The translations under genes were made by a program, and so were the position numbers. Positions 22,660-33,812 of a DNA stretch of 64,000 nt are shown one piece after another. The DNA is from Cornus controversa. Lineage: Eukaryota; Streptophyta; Magnoliopsida; Cornales; Cornaceae. The stretch lies in assembly GCA_026545225.1 (NCBI GenBank), contig CM048845.1:105644033-105708032 (forward strand), given 5' to 3'. Position 1 is the stretch's first letter; every line of letters starts with the position of its first letter. Under the pieces are notes generated by a model that was given only the letters and a program-made list of their open reading frames with translations, searched no databases and had not been told where the DNA came from.

Positions 22660-23110
22660 GCACAGTTATCGGTGAAAACTAATAATAAAAAATAAATACT
22701 TTCCGGTAATAAATGTTTTATTTTTTTATCGATCAATATGTTATTTTAATTTTAAGGTATTTACATTAGTGCTATTAACAAACAAATAAAACTATTAATT
22801 TAAAATAGTTCTTCAATTATAAAAGAAAAATATATTCTTTAATTCAATTAACCATAATTACAAAATTATATAAGAAATGATTATAATAAGTAAATAGATT
22901 ATTAAAAATATTTAAAAGCAGGACAATATAAAAAAAATATGATTAAAAATATTTTAATACCTTATGTTTATAGTTTTATTTGTTTGTTAATGTCACCAAT
23001 ATAAATACTTTAAAACCAAAAGGACATATTGATTGATGAAAAAATAAAATATTTATTATAAAAAAATATTTAATTTTTGTGATTGATTTTCACCAATTAT
23101 TGAAGCAATT
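22660..23110. mobile_element. Inverted-repeat element (MITE-like), superfamily unknown
   Basis: The left arm, about 22672-22800, contains CGATCAATATGT and AACAAACAAATAAAACTAT. The right arm, about 22960-23095, contains the inverse (ATAGTTTTATTTGTTTGTTAA and ACATATTGATTGATG). The arms are about 130 bp with many substitutions and the loop is about 160 bp. The outer ends (AAGTGCTAAGCAC and GTGCAAGTGC) fade into the flanks and no duplication was found. Confidence 0.6.
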
Positions 23111-24782
23111 GTGCAAGTGCAATCGCTTATAAGAAAATGATGTGTGACTTTGAGGTGTGTAGTCATTTTTTTAATGTATTATTTTCCCTACTTCAATTGA
23201 GTTTCCTATCGGATCTATGACAAAACACATCTAGGATACGACAAAGTTGGAATCTGCCGTTAGCAATACTCAAGAATTTCTTTGACCTTTATGAAACTAT
23301 TTTTGTTTATAATTTGACCGAAAATAATAACATTAAAAGAGAGAGAAAATTGTATATTATATATTTTACTTAATTTTTGAATTAAATATTTTATTTATAT
23401 ATAGAATAAATCTAAATTTTAAATGTTGTACACGTATGATTGAGCCCAATCCATTGAACCCAATCCATCCAGCATGTTGATTGTCAATTAGATACCAAAA
23501 GTCAAAACTTAATAGCGATGTATTTTAGGAATGTCAATATTGAAGAATGTGTACAACTCTGAACAATAGACGTGTCTCGTAAAAATACTTGAAACAACTT
23601 TGACTTTCAGCAATCGGTGTTTCAACCCTATGTATACAATCTTTCACTACTCTGATCTCTCACTTCTTGTTTTACAATATATGTAAGATAAGATTGACGT
23701 GGCATACCATTAGATTAAATAAAATTAAACTGCCTAGATCAACGAGTCTTCACCAGTTCAATGACATCTTTGTAAGGTTATTAAATTTGCAGTTCATAAT
23801 TTTGAGAAGATAAAAGAGCCATGCTTTTAAGAACCAGTACTATCATAGCAAGTGACTGCAAACGAGTGAAACCAACAAGAAAAGCACAATGACAATCTTA
23901 TCTCATCGTCACGTGAGATACAATATTACGTTATACACACGTTTATATGTTCAAAATTTTCTTCATTCAAATTTGACGTGAGATAAATTAGTCTCTCTAA
24001 CATTTTTTTTTTAATCTAAACTCACAACGCTTCCATCCAAACTAATCTCAAAAATTTCATGTTCATTTGATTTTCCTCGCTCGTCAAAACCTCTATCTCA
24101 AATCGAGTCACGCCATGTCTACTTTGGTGTAAATATATTGAATGATAGTAAGGATTAAAAAGGTAGTTTTCATTTATCTGTTGCTACAACCATATATATA
24201 AGAGTTTGCTAAGCCTCCATGACCTATATATATTTCTCACGGTACCGAAAACTTGACCGACTTGCTAAAATATGGAGTGGAGTGCTCTCAAACCCAACGA
24301 TTACAACATTATTCATCAATATTATAAATAAATAAGTGGATGTAATTTAATCTATACTTCAATCTCAAGCTTGGAATCATCTTTAATGGGTTGGTTGGTG
24401 CATAAATTGGTAGAGAGTACAAGAATGGAACATTTTCTATTTTGCTAGGCCCGGCTTGTACCCTCTTTAATCATGGTGGTAGTTGTAACAAACCATAACT
24501 ATTAGCGGCCAATTCTGTTGTAAATTTAATTCATACCAATTAGAGAAATACAAAATATCTCTCCCACATGCTTCCCTAATCAATGATAAATATCTTCATA
24601 TGATGAACCCGTCAATTATTATACTTTATATTCTACATTTCAATTACGTGCTTAAAACAACTTTATATATATATATATATGGGACATGTCAATTTTGGTT
24701 ACTTCTAACTATTATTTCTTTTTCAGCCTCTTTGGTCACAATTGGTGTCCTTTGGAGTCGGTCTATATATCACTGCTCAATC

Positions 24783-24842
<60 letters not shown>

Positions 24843-25561
24843 ATGAAATATGCATGTGTAAAGTAAAAAAAAAAAAAAACCACTAAGATAGATAAGGAAA
24901 CCAGGTTGTATCATGTATGAAAATATATTTTTTAATGACATAATTTAAATTATCAAAAGAACAAGTCCATACTCCATAGTGCATGCCAAGTACCGACCTG
25001 TTGTTTCATTAATAAAGTAAGAATATGCCATATATGTATAGAAATAGATATGCATGACAGCTCAGGTAAATTTGTATTCTATTTAATTAGATATATACAA
25101 AGAATCCATATGCATCATCCGCCCTCACCTGCCGGCGGCTGTTAAACAAAAGCCGTCATTCATTCATTAATAGTGGATTCGGTTATGAATTATCTCATCT
25201 AAATTTCTTGCGGCGTAGTCAAATTGAAATTTTCAACTTTGTGTTTCATAACTGAATAAAAAATATGCATATATACATGTATATGCATACATACACACGT
25301 GACTATACAGATATATATTGTTCTTACCGCGTCCAAAACCTGCCAAATCAAGCTATATATATATATAAATTATATATGTGCAAATATAACTTTATTTGGA
25401 AAAAGGAAAAAGGTAAACTAGGCCAACAACTTGGTTTTTGACCATTTGATTCATCTCATTATTTCTCATTTGCTTCGTTTAGAAGGCTTGGCGAATTCAG
25501 ATTGTTTTGGTTCATATTTTTCTCTCAATCTAAGAATCAAATTTTGGATTTGTGTTTATTG
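23111..25561. other. Intergenic region and upstream region of the U-box gene
   Basis: No protein-coding signal. It holds several (TA)n tracts, the largest at about 24784-24835, and a TATA-like tract at 25353-25376 about 200 bp before the start codon of the U-box gene. The frames across 24600-24886 are microsatellite translation (Tyr/Ile repeats). Confidence 0.5.
24784..24835. repeat. (TA)n microsatellite, about 52 bp
   Basis: Uninterrupted TA dinucleotides. Other TA runs of about 28 bp or more are at 36235-36268, 39089-39124, 50421-50456, 54521-54552, 55705-55740 and 63882-63927. Confidence 0.95.
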
Positions 25562-27586
25562 ATGGCGGTGTCACCTCAGGTTTTCCCGCCAAGGAAGCGC
25601 CGGCCGTCGGCTGGATCTTTCATACCGCCGAACCTCTCCAACCGGAAACTGCTTCAATCCCTCGTGCTCATCTCTCAAGAGATCTCATCTCTACCAACTC
25701 TTCAACCACTCCTCAAACGCCATTCGTGTTCGATCATCCGGAAAACCAAGCTTCTCGCAATCTTATTTGAAGAGCTGCTCCGCAATTTCTCAACCAGATT
25801 TTCTACTTCAATTCGCTTGTGCTTTGAAGAACTGTACATAGTTTTGCAGAGAATCAAAACTTTGATCGAAGATTGCTCAAACGGAAGCAAGATGTGGCTT
25901 CTCATGCAAATCGAATCCGTCTCCAACACTTTTCACGAGGTAAATGTAGATTTATCGACTTTGTTAGATATTTTTCCAGCAAAGGATATGAATTTGAACG
26001 AAGATGTTGAAGAATTGGTGGTTTTGATCAGAAAACAGAGCTCGAAAACGCAGTCTGTTGTAGATCCTATTGATGAAAAACTGAGGCGTGAGGTATTGAA
26101 AATGCTCGATCGGATTAAGAGAGAGATTGTTCCGGATCATTCAATGCTATCAGAGATCTTCGATCAATTACATTTACGAGATTCAACGAGTTGCAGAGAC
26201 GAAATCGAGACTCTCGAAGACGAAGTTCAGAATCAAACAGATGAGAAATCGAAGGCCGATGTGATCGCGTTGATCGGAATCGTTCGTTACGCGAAATGCG
26301 TATTGTATGGTGCCTCAACGCCGAGAACCACCAGCCAGCGACGGAAATCGGTGTCCGACGTTAATTTTCCGGCGGACTTCCGGTGTCCGATATCGCTCGA
26401 CTTGATGCGTGATCCAGTGGTTGTATCAACAGGACAAACGTACGATCGTGCCTCCATCAACCTCTGGATCGAATCAGGACACAACACGTGTCCCAAAACA
26501 GGTCAGAAGCTGGCCCACACGAACTTGATCCCAAACCACGCGTTGAAAAACTTGATCTCGATTTGGTGCCGCGAGCAGAGAATTCCAATCGAAACAACGG
26601 CGACAACCGACAGGAAAACGAACGGCGTGATAATGAACAAGACGGCGTTAGAGGCCACGAAGATGACGGTGTCGTTCTTGATAAACAAGCTAGCCGTGTC
26701 ACAATCAACGGAAACGGTAAATCGCGTCGTTCACGAGCTTCGGGCTCTGGGTAAGTCAGACTCGGACAGCCGAGGCTTCATCGCCGAAGCTGGAGCCTTA
26801 CCTCTACTAGTCAAATTCCTAGGCTCGGAGCATCCGAACCTTCAGCTTAACGCAATCACAACAATCCTCAACCTATCAATACTCGAAGCGAACAAAAGAA
26901 GGATAATGGAGACTGACGGAATCTTAAACGGCGTCACTGAGGTGTTACGATCAGCTGCCACCTGGGAGGCAAAGGGGAATGCAGCCGCGACGATATTCAG
27001 TTTGACAAGTGTACACGCTTACAGAAAGAAACTCGGTAGGAAAACACGTGTCATAAAGGGACTGGTGGATTTGGCGAAAGAGGGTCCAATTGGTTCAAAG
27101 AGAGACGCTTTGATGGCAATGCTGGGATTAGCGGGAGATAGAGAGACGGTTACGAAGTTAGTTGAGAGTGGTATGGTGGGGATAGTGAGTGAAGTGATGG
27201 ATGAGATTGCGGAAGAGGCTGTGACCATTCTTGAAGTGATGGTGAAGAGAGGTGGATTACTGGCTGTTGCTTCAGCTTATCATTTGATCAAGAAATTGGC
27301 AGTCGTATTAAGGGATGGGACGGAGAGAGCTCAAGAGAGTGCAGCGGCGACCCTGGTGAATATTTGCCGGAAAGGGGGTTCCGAGGCGGTCTCAGAGCTT
27401 GCGTCGATCTCGGGAATCGAGAGAGTGATATGGGAAGTCACCGGAACGGGTACCGTGAGAGCTCGTAGAAAGTCGGCGTCACTCTTGAGGATTCTCCGGC
27501 GATGGGCAGTCGGATTGGACGGCAATTTAGGTAACGGTGATTCCACAACAAATATCACTTCAACGAGTATAGTATTGCCTGCTTAA
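25562..27586 (+). CDS. PUB16: U-box/ARM-repeat E3 ubiquitin ligase, PUB16 type
   Basis: Single-exon gene of 674 residues. An in-frame ATG 60 bp upstream exists, but the ATG at 25562 starts MAVSPQ..PPRKRRPS, the conserved beginning of this subfamily. The N-terminal helical UND region covers about residues 25-250. The U-box is at about 272-345 (FRCPISLDLMRDPVVVSTGQ, then TYDR..I..WI..G..TCP..GQ.L..T.LIPN..L..LI..WC). Armadillo-type helices follow at about 365-640 (for example NLQLNAITTILNLSI and AKGNAAATIFSL). By family knowledge it transfers ubiquitin from an E2 to substrates recruited by the ARM repeats; the substrate is unknown here. No frameshift or missing U-box core residue is seen. GC content is much higher than the surroundings, normal for an intronless coding block. 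Confidence 0.95.
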   Translation: MAVSPQVFPPRKRRPSAGSFIPPNLSNRKLLQSLVLISQEISSLPTLQPLLKRHSCSIIRKTKLLAILFEELLRNFSTRFSTSIRLCFEELYIVLQRIKTLIEDCSNGSKMWLLMQIESVSNTFHEVNVDLSTLLDIFPAKDMNLNEDVEELVVLIRKQSSKTQSVVDPIDEKLRREVLKMLDRIKREIVPDHSMLSEIFDQLHLRDSTSCRDEIETLEDEVQNQTDEKSKADVIALIGIVRYAKCVLYGASTPRTTSQRRKSVSDVNFPADFRCPISLDLMRDPVVVSTGQTYDRASINLWIESGHNTCPKTGQKLAHTNLIPNHALKNLISIWCREQRIPIETTATTDRKTNGVIMNKTALEATKMTVSFLINKLAVSQSTETVNRVVHELRALGKSDSDSRGFIAEAGALPLLVKFLGSEHPNLQLNAITTILNLSILEANKRRIMETDGILNGVTEVLRSAATWEAKGNAAATIFSLTSVHAYRKKLGRKTRVIKGLVDLAKEGPIGSKRDALMAMLGLAGDRETVTKLVESGMVGIVSEVMDEIAEEAVTILEVMVKRGGLLAVASAYHLIKKLAVVLRDGTERAQESAAATLVNICRKGGSEAVSELASISGIERVIWEVTGTGTVRARRKSASLLRILRRWAVGLDGNLGNGDSTTNITSTSIVLPA

Positions 27587-28160
27587 CATGTTTCTTGTTT
27601 TATTCTTTTATTTTTTACTTTTCGTTAATTTGTAAATCTTAGTAATTTGACATTTTTTCTTCTTGTCTCGTTCATCACAATTGTGTTATGCCTTTGTAGA
27701 TTAATTCATTTGATTTCTTAAAGGCCATGCAATAAGATTAATTGTTTTTCTTATGTTTTGGTGAGCCTGGCACAAAAATCTAACAGGGTCAATGGGTTAG
27801 ATTAATTGTTATCATCAAATTTATGAATCTCCAGTTTCTGGAAAATATTTGTGTTTAAGCTTCATAAGTTTCAACAATAATTATACTAAGTCAATATTCA
27901 ATAATAAGAAATGTTTTTTTTTGAAAGGTAAATTATAACGAATGTTGAGAAGCTTTAATAATGGAAATCCTGAACCTTAAATTTTTATTTTTTTCATGGT
28001 TTGTTATGTTTAAGGTCCATAAACGAAGATGTGATGTGAAAACAAAATTTGACGTCAATTTAAAATAAGATAAAATATTTTTGGCCCAAATTCGGCCCAA
28101 GCAGCAAACTCCTAGAATTGAAAATTGAGAATTGTAAACGTAGTACCTCTAATATTTAAT
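27587..28160. other. 3' flank of the U-box gene, no further gene
   Basis: A T-rich 3' UTR starts after the TAA. No coding signal follows up to the repeat at 28164. Confidence 0.5.
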
Positions 28161-28163
28161 ATT

Positions 28164-29025
28164 GTGTTTGGTATGCAGAAATGAAATGGAATATAATGTT
28201 CATGTCAATCATTCTTTTGTTTGATATAAATTTAAAATGAGAATGATCGTTTCCTTAAAATGAAAATCTATTTCATAGTTAAACCTATGAAATGAGTATT
28301 TCATTCCTAATAAGATTAAAAAAAGAATTATATACCAAAAAACCCTTCATCTCCATCACTACCACCACCACCACCACACCAGCTCTACCACCACCATCAC
28401 TATCACTGGCTTTGCCACCACCGTCTCCACAACTTCCACCCTCACATTGCTACCTTCCTACTCCACCACACCACCACCTCCATATCGCTACCTTCTTCCA
28501 CCACCACCAACGCCGCCACCTTCCTCCACCTCCACATTCCTCCACGTACTTTCTTCCACTACCACCCCCACCACACCACATCACTCCACCACCTCCATAT
28601 CGCCGCCGCCACCACCCATACCACACCACCGCCACATCGCCATTTTCCTCCACAGCCACCCCCACCACACCACTCCACCACCTCCACATTGCCACCTTCA
28701 ACCATCACCACTTTCACATCACCATATTCCTTCACCACCACCACCTCCATATCGTCGCCTTCCTCCACCGCCACTACCTCCACATCACCACATTCCTTCA
28801 CCACCTCCACCACCACACCTCGCCACCACCTCCACATCGCTACTTTCCTTCACCACTATATTAATTTAATTTATTTGTCATTAGGAGGGGTATTTTGGAG
28901 AATTTGATTTAAAATTTATTTTATTCTTACCTCATTTCATATTTGAAATCAAATAATAGAATGAGAATGGTCATTTCATTCCATTCATATGCTCATTCCA
29001 TTCCAATCTTCATTCCATTCCATCT
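28164..29025. repeat. Dispersed repeat, copy 2, with CCACCTCC minisatellite
   Basis: It starts TTGTGTTTGGTATGCAGAAA and continues with TTCTTTTGTTTG, AAAATGAGAATG and CATTCCTAATAAGATTAAAA, in parallel with 18530-18690. The C-rich minisatellite (ACCACCACCTCCA, CATCGCCACC) fills 28345-28860. It closes with CATTCCATTCC repeats (28970-29023), which are the inverse of the GGAATGGAATG arm seen at the start of copy 1. This copy therefore looks like an inverted-repeat element of about 0.86 kb. No duplication could be fixed. The His/Pro/Ser/Thr-rich frames here are not genes. Confidence 0.65.
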
Positions 29026-29039
29026 AAAAAAATGGTTCT

Positions 29040-29520
29040 AGTTAATTTTGCTTTTTTTCTTAATCACACGACGTTCGCATATTGCCTACATAAGAATGAC
29101 TAACTTTTCTCTTCAACAAATATGAAAAGCACACATACAAAAATACTCTTTTGGTATCATAACTTAAATTTAACTTAACAAACACCCTTAACTCAAAAGA
29201 TAAGTCTCTATTTATAACTTATTCAAAATATTGGTCTCTATTTATAACTTATTCTTGCTTATATCACTCTTCATTTTTTCAATGTGGAACATGTATTACA
29301 ACTCAAAGCCTAACCTAATAAGAATTTAAGATATAATACATAACAATCTCCACCTTGAGAAAGATCACTAACTCAATCGTCCCAGCTGGACGAAAGAGAT
29401 TGGTCCTTATCAGAACAGATGTGCCAAATATACTTGATCATGGCTGCTCGATTCCAAACCTCAAAATTGTGAATTCCAAGCCACCTACTTAGGGAGGCAC
29501 ACCTTCATATATTCTTAACT
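29040..29520. other. Repeat-like intergenic DNA
   Basis: GTCTCTATTTATAACTTATTC occurs twice (about 29203 and 29235). CAATCTCCACCTTGA at 29344-29358 is a phrase found in many plant dispersed repeats. No coding signal. Confidence 0.4.
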
Positions 29521-29594
29521 CGAAATGGCTAGGGAGAGGAAAGGTTCCTTTTTTTTAGGGTACTCCCGGGAACAGATCCAGTGGAGACGGGGTG

Positions 29595-29668
29595 GGGCCT
29601 GTAGCTCAGAGGATTAGAGCACGAGGCTACGAACTACGGTGTCGGGGGTTCAAATCCCTCCACGCCCA
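29595..29668 (+). pseudogene. trnR-ACG: Plastid-type tRNA-Arg(ACG) gene copy
   Basis: The 74-nt block contains GTAGCTCAGAGGATTAGAGC (D-arm), an anticodon loop CTACGAA with ACG, and GGGGGTTCAAATCCCTC (T-arm), ending CGCCCA. It matches the plastid tRNA. The anticodon stem (CGAGG against CTACG) has an A:A clash where the plastid gene pairs, so this nuclear copy has decayed. It lacks a reason to be expressed in the nucleus. Confidence 0.88.
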
Positions 29669-29704
29669 CAATCGGACCAAAAGGGAAGGACCTTTCCCTC
29701 TAGG

Positions 29705-29761
29705 GAAAAAAATTATCCCTAGAGTTGAGACTAAAAGGAATGTATAAACCAATGCTTCCAT
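29705..29761 (-). pseudogene. psbT: 5' fragment of plastid psbT
   Basis: Read on the minus strand from ATG at 29761: MEALVYTFLLVSTLGIIFF, the N-terminal membrane helix of the photosystem II small subunit T. The frame then runs into unrelated sequence at the junction with the trnR piece; the shared CTAGGG bases there suggest joining at microhomology. It is a non-functional organelle fragment. Confidence 0.88.
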
Positions 29762-30000
29762 AGATTTGATCGTGCTTCACTATTTGTTAACAATATCCAG
29801 GACCTGCAGCTTGGTGAACAAGCCAACTCAACCACAAAAACAAGATAGAGATTTTCATTGAAAAATAAACAGAAGGGCGCGCTAGGTTTGAGGAAAAGCA
29901 CAGTAGTGGAAGTGTCAAGGGGAGACGAAGTCTCAAATACCAGAGCAAGTGAATAGCGGGCAAAAGGAAGAGAAGCGGAGCGCAATCACTCGTTACAAAG

Positions 30001-31045
30001 TAAATGAATCATAGTAGATATAAAGTTTTTATGGGCCATACATGATGGGGGTCGCACAACTCAGGCAGACTCTCTATTGGGGCCCGTGCCTATTTCACTT
30101 TACAGTCGTGTCTTTTGTTGTTTCCATTTGAACTTCGTAAACTGGCAAAGGGCATAAGACGTCCGAAGGACTAGCAACGATACTCCTAGCATGCTTAAAG
30201 AGAATTGAAGAAACTTCCTTGGCATGATTCTTCGCTTTTGAACTTTTATCACAAAGCCAAAAAGATGATGAATAGAAGAAAAAGAGATTAGAAAGATAGG
30301 CAGACGTGTATAGGTCGAAAGTTTCGTGAGCAATAAGCAACAGATCTAGCGGAACCGGAACTGATCCCAACGATTCTTTAATTTTGAAACTGGAACCAGA
30401 ACTGTTGAGTTTGGTTTGATTCTGGTTCTTTAATTTTTGAACCAAAACCGAAAAAGTTCCCAGAAAAGACTAAAGCCTGGTTAGCGGATCGCCTTAAAAA
30501 AATTAGCTAGGGCATGGTTAGCCAATTGCCTTCAAGAAGAAAAAATGACTAAGACATGGTTAACTAAACGTCAAAAGTTCCCAAAAAAAGTTAAGGCATA
30601 GTTAGCCGAACACCAAAAAAAAAATTAAATAAAGAAGTGGCAAATGGCATAGGAACCACACTGGATATGATGGCAAGAAGCCAAAGAAAGGCTGATCACC
30701 AAAGGGGAATTGGGGGCTATGAATACCCAAGAGAATCTCCTATGGAGGTCAAGCTAGGAAACAAAGTCTTCCAAAATATTGTACTTGGATAGCAAGTGCT
30801 ATTTGTCAAAAGCATGTGCAGAGTATCATTCAAAAGGCCAAAAGTGGTCATTTCATTACATATTTAAAAATAAAAAAAAGCTATTGAGCCTAAGAAGAAG
30901 AGCCTTCAAAAGAAGACTGGACTAAAGCAGTAATGTCAATTAAGAGAGGCACTTCAGCTGTAGCATCACCGACATTGCTATAACATCCTTCATGAAATAT
31001 CCATTCAGCTCAAACTATTTTAGGTCATTATTCTCACCTAGACCT
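30001..31045. other. Intergenic DNA with decayed repeats
   Basis: 30343-30460 is a decayed relative of the GGAACC hAT family (GCGGAACCGGAACTG...AACCAAAACCG). 30465-30630 is a short tandem array (listed separately). The rest has no recognised coding content. Confidence 0.45.
30465..30630. repeat. Degenerate tandem array around GGCATGGTTAGCC
   Basis: AAAGCCTGGTTAGC, AGGGCATGGTTAGCC, AAGACATGGTTAACT and AAGGCATAGTTAGCC follow at about 30-60 bp intervals, each trailed by an A-rich stretch. Four imperfect copies. Confidence 0.65.
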
Positions 31046-31049
31046 TAAA

Positions 31050-32930
31050 GTATCTCCTTACTGACCTTGGTGTTCTTCATTCATCTTTCATTACATTTTA
31101 CTGTGACAACCAAGCTGCCATTTATATTGCTGAAAATCCAATTTTTTCATTAAAAAAATGAAGCACGTCAAGCTTGATTGTTATTTTGTTTCCGAAAAGA
31201 TTCAATCCAAGTTAATTGCTCCCTCGTACATTCGGTCCTCTGAACAAATTGTTGATGTTGTTAGAAATAAAGAAAGAATTGTATATGATTTGAAAATCAA
31301 AAAATGAGTTCATTGAAATCAGCGACTTTGACACAAATGTTATGGCTCGTAAAACCAATCTGGTGATGTTACCAATAGTGGCTCCGCAACACATCCAGTT
31401 CTTCCATTAGTATAGAATTTGAGAGTTTTGAAACTGCCAAAGACGTTTGGGACATGCTTATTTTTTAATATTCTGGGTGTAATGGTGCTCGTTAGTATCA
31501 GTTAATGGTCCAGCTTTGTCATCTTAAACAAGAGTTCGGTCAAATGATTAATTAGATTTTTGCTTGCATAAAGTGTCTTTAGGATCAATAAGCTTTGTCA
31601 GAGCCATTATTAACAGTTAGCTCCGAGAGCAAAAAATTTTATGAGTATCGTGATCAGATACGCCTTTATCAATTTTTAATGAATTTTCATAAAGATTATA
31701 AGCCTGTCCGTGGCCAGCTTTTTCATCGCTCACCTCTCCCATCACTGGATAAAGCTCTTAATGAGCTTGTTCGAGAGGAGACATGTCTGCAGACCATTCG
31801 TTCTACTATTCAGACTCATCTCCATGGTTTGGCTACACCATCTGCTCCTTCTTACTTTGCACAACTACGGCCTTTGCAATCACAACCTTTTTAGTTTGGA
31901 CATTCACTCAACAGATATTCTTCTTCTTTTCGTCGCAATGGTGGTAACAAACAGTGAGTACAATCATTTCAACCTAGACCTAGTGAATGTTCCTATAGAT
32001 ATTGTCGTAAATCAGGACATACAATTGGGAAGTGCTTCAAACTTACTAGACTTCGCAATGCTGCAACTATAGCTACCACAGAGACATTTCATCTTTCTCC
32101 TTCTACACCAGTTACTACTCTTTCTGAAGAGTCCCTATCTACATTTTTTGCAGCTGATCGGGAGGCTTCGTTCGAGTTGAATTTTGTGACTTCTTGATCG
32201 TCTGGGGTAGGGCTTCGTTCTGATATATTCAGAAAATTAAAAAGAGTTCCAGAAGATGAATTTTCAGTACCAAATAAAAAAGAGTTCTCTTTGGGTGATG
32301 AGAATAATTAAGCAGAAGAAGAAAATGAGGGTTTTAAAGCCCTAGCTCTGATACCATGTTAGAAATGAAAAAAGAATTGTATTTAATTTAATTTATATTA
32401 TGAAGAATACATAAAGACCAATTTATAGGCACATAATTTTGGAGGCTATATAAACATAGGAGACAAGAAATTCTAGTTTTAGATGGTTTAGGAGAAAGTG
32501 TAAGATACCTATTAGGAAAAGATATATAATCTATAATAGGAAATATATAATCTAATAGATGTCATCACCAAGCCCCTGGGAAATGATCATTTTCATCATC
32601 TCAATAGCAAGCTGGTTGTTACTCACGTACACACTCTACTTTGAGGGGAAGTATTAAGGTAAATGTAAAAGAATTATTCTAGGCAGATTTTTCTTATATG
32701 ATTTGAGATTAATTATAGGTATACTTAATGATTTAATCTATCAAATCTTTTATTGAGCTGTAATTTTGTGATTGATTTGTAATTATGTGTAATTGGGAGT
32801 AAGTTTAGGAAGTTTGTCTTCTTTTATTTTGTATATAAGTAACAAGCCAAATTTAATGAAAGATAAGGAAAATTATTCCATTATGCTTCAATTTCTTTCT
32901 AGTGCTTTTTGATTTATATATACCTATATA
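31050..32930. mobile_element. Nested Ty1/copia fossils
   Basis: Pieces of at least two broken copia elements. On the plus strand there is an RNase H end (CDNQAAIYIAENP near 31100-31250), a gag region (UBN2 type, LSEPLLTVSSESKKFYEYRD near 31595, about 31400-32210), a polyprotein end at about 32588-32650, and a purine tract followed by an LTR-like end from about 32652. On the minus strand there is an LTR at 32357-32567 (TG...CA) with the primer-binding site TGGTATCAGAGC directly after it (32345-32356); a similar LTR edge occurs near 31259. All coding parts are broken many times and much of the interior is absent, so these are old. Confidence 0.75.
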
Positions 32931-33201
32931 AATAACGTATTATTTTTATTTTCTATATATATTTAATATTATAATATTAGTTTTTTAATTTAGGGCAAAT
33001 TACACTTATCTCCTTTCTAGATTGACTTTATAACACTTACTTCCCTTTGTTTTGACATATAACACTTACCCTCCTCTAATTTGCACATTAGTAACAAATA
33101 CCCCATTCTGTCAATCAAACTAACGGTTATTGCTGATGTCATCAAAATTTAATCTTAAAAGGATAATTATACCCTTAAAAATGTTGCGACTAAAGTTGAC
33201 A

Positions 33202-33783
33202 AGTCTTGGCTTCAATGGTAGCTCTGACATTGAGATAGTAATGACTAGTGGTTTGGCCGGAGTTAGGTCTTCTCAGTAGTGGTTTGAATGGTGAGTGTTG
33301 ATGGCGTAGGTGGTGAAGCATGGTGGAGACGGAGGTGGGTGGTGGTTCGGCTGGAGGTGATGTTGCTATGGTTGAAGGTCTGAAGTGGGTCTACTTATAG
33401 TGGTGGCTCATGGTGAGGGAAGTGGGTCTACACGACTGTTTGGGTGTTGCTTGAATAATGGTGGTGGAGTTGGTGGTTTGGTGGGTCTGACCGCCATTTG
33501 GTCTGTTTGGCCGAAGTGATGATGGCAATGGAGACATGGGTTTTCTAGGTGCGGCAATGGGGGTGGTGGGTCTTAGCTTCAATGGCAGCTCTGGCATTGG
33601 GATAATAGTGGCTAGCGGTTTGGCCGGAACTGGGTATTCTCGGAAGTGGTTTCAATGGTGAGTGTTGATGGCACAGGTGGTGAAGCTTGGTGGAGACGGA
33701 GGTGTGTGGTGGCTCGGCTGGAGGTGATATTGCTATGGTTGAAGGTCCGAAGTGGGTCTGCTCAAAGTGGTGGCTCATGGTGG
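33202..33783. repeat. Direct duplication of about 215 bp inside the Mutator-like element
   Basis: The block starting GTCTTGGCTTCAATGGTAGC at 33202-33416 recurs at 33570-33783 (GTCTTAGCTTCAATGGCAGC ... TGGTGGCTCATGGTG), about 367 bp apart and roughly 90% alike by eye. It is GC-rich against an AT-rich background. Confidence 0.85.
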
Positions 33784-33812
33784 GGTATAATTTTTCTTTT
33801 AAGATTAAATTT

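Larger units (their letters stand above)
29525..30000. other. Organelle-derived nuclear insert (plastid pieces, rearranged)
   Basis: A plastid-type trnR-ACG copy (29595-29668) with plastid-like flanks is joined at about 29700 to the first 19 codons of plastid psbT on the minus strand (29705-29761). In plastid genomes trnR-ACG lies in the inverted repeat beside rrn5, while psbT lies in the large single-copy region, so the two were brought together by rearrangement. The sequence beyond 29762 (to about 30000 or further) is not one I can assign to the usual psbB-psbT spacer and may be mitochondrial. Outer limits are estimates. Confidence 0.75.
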
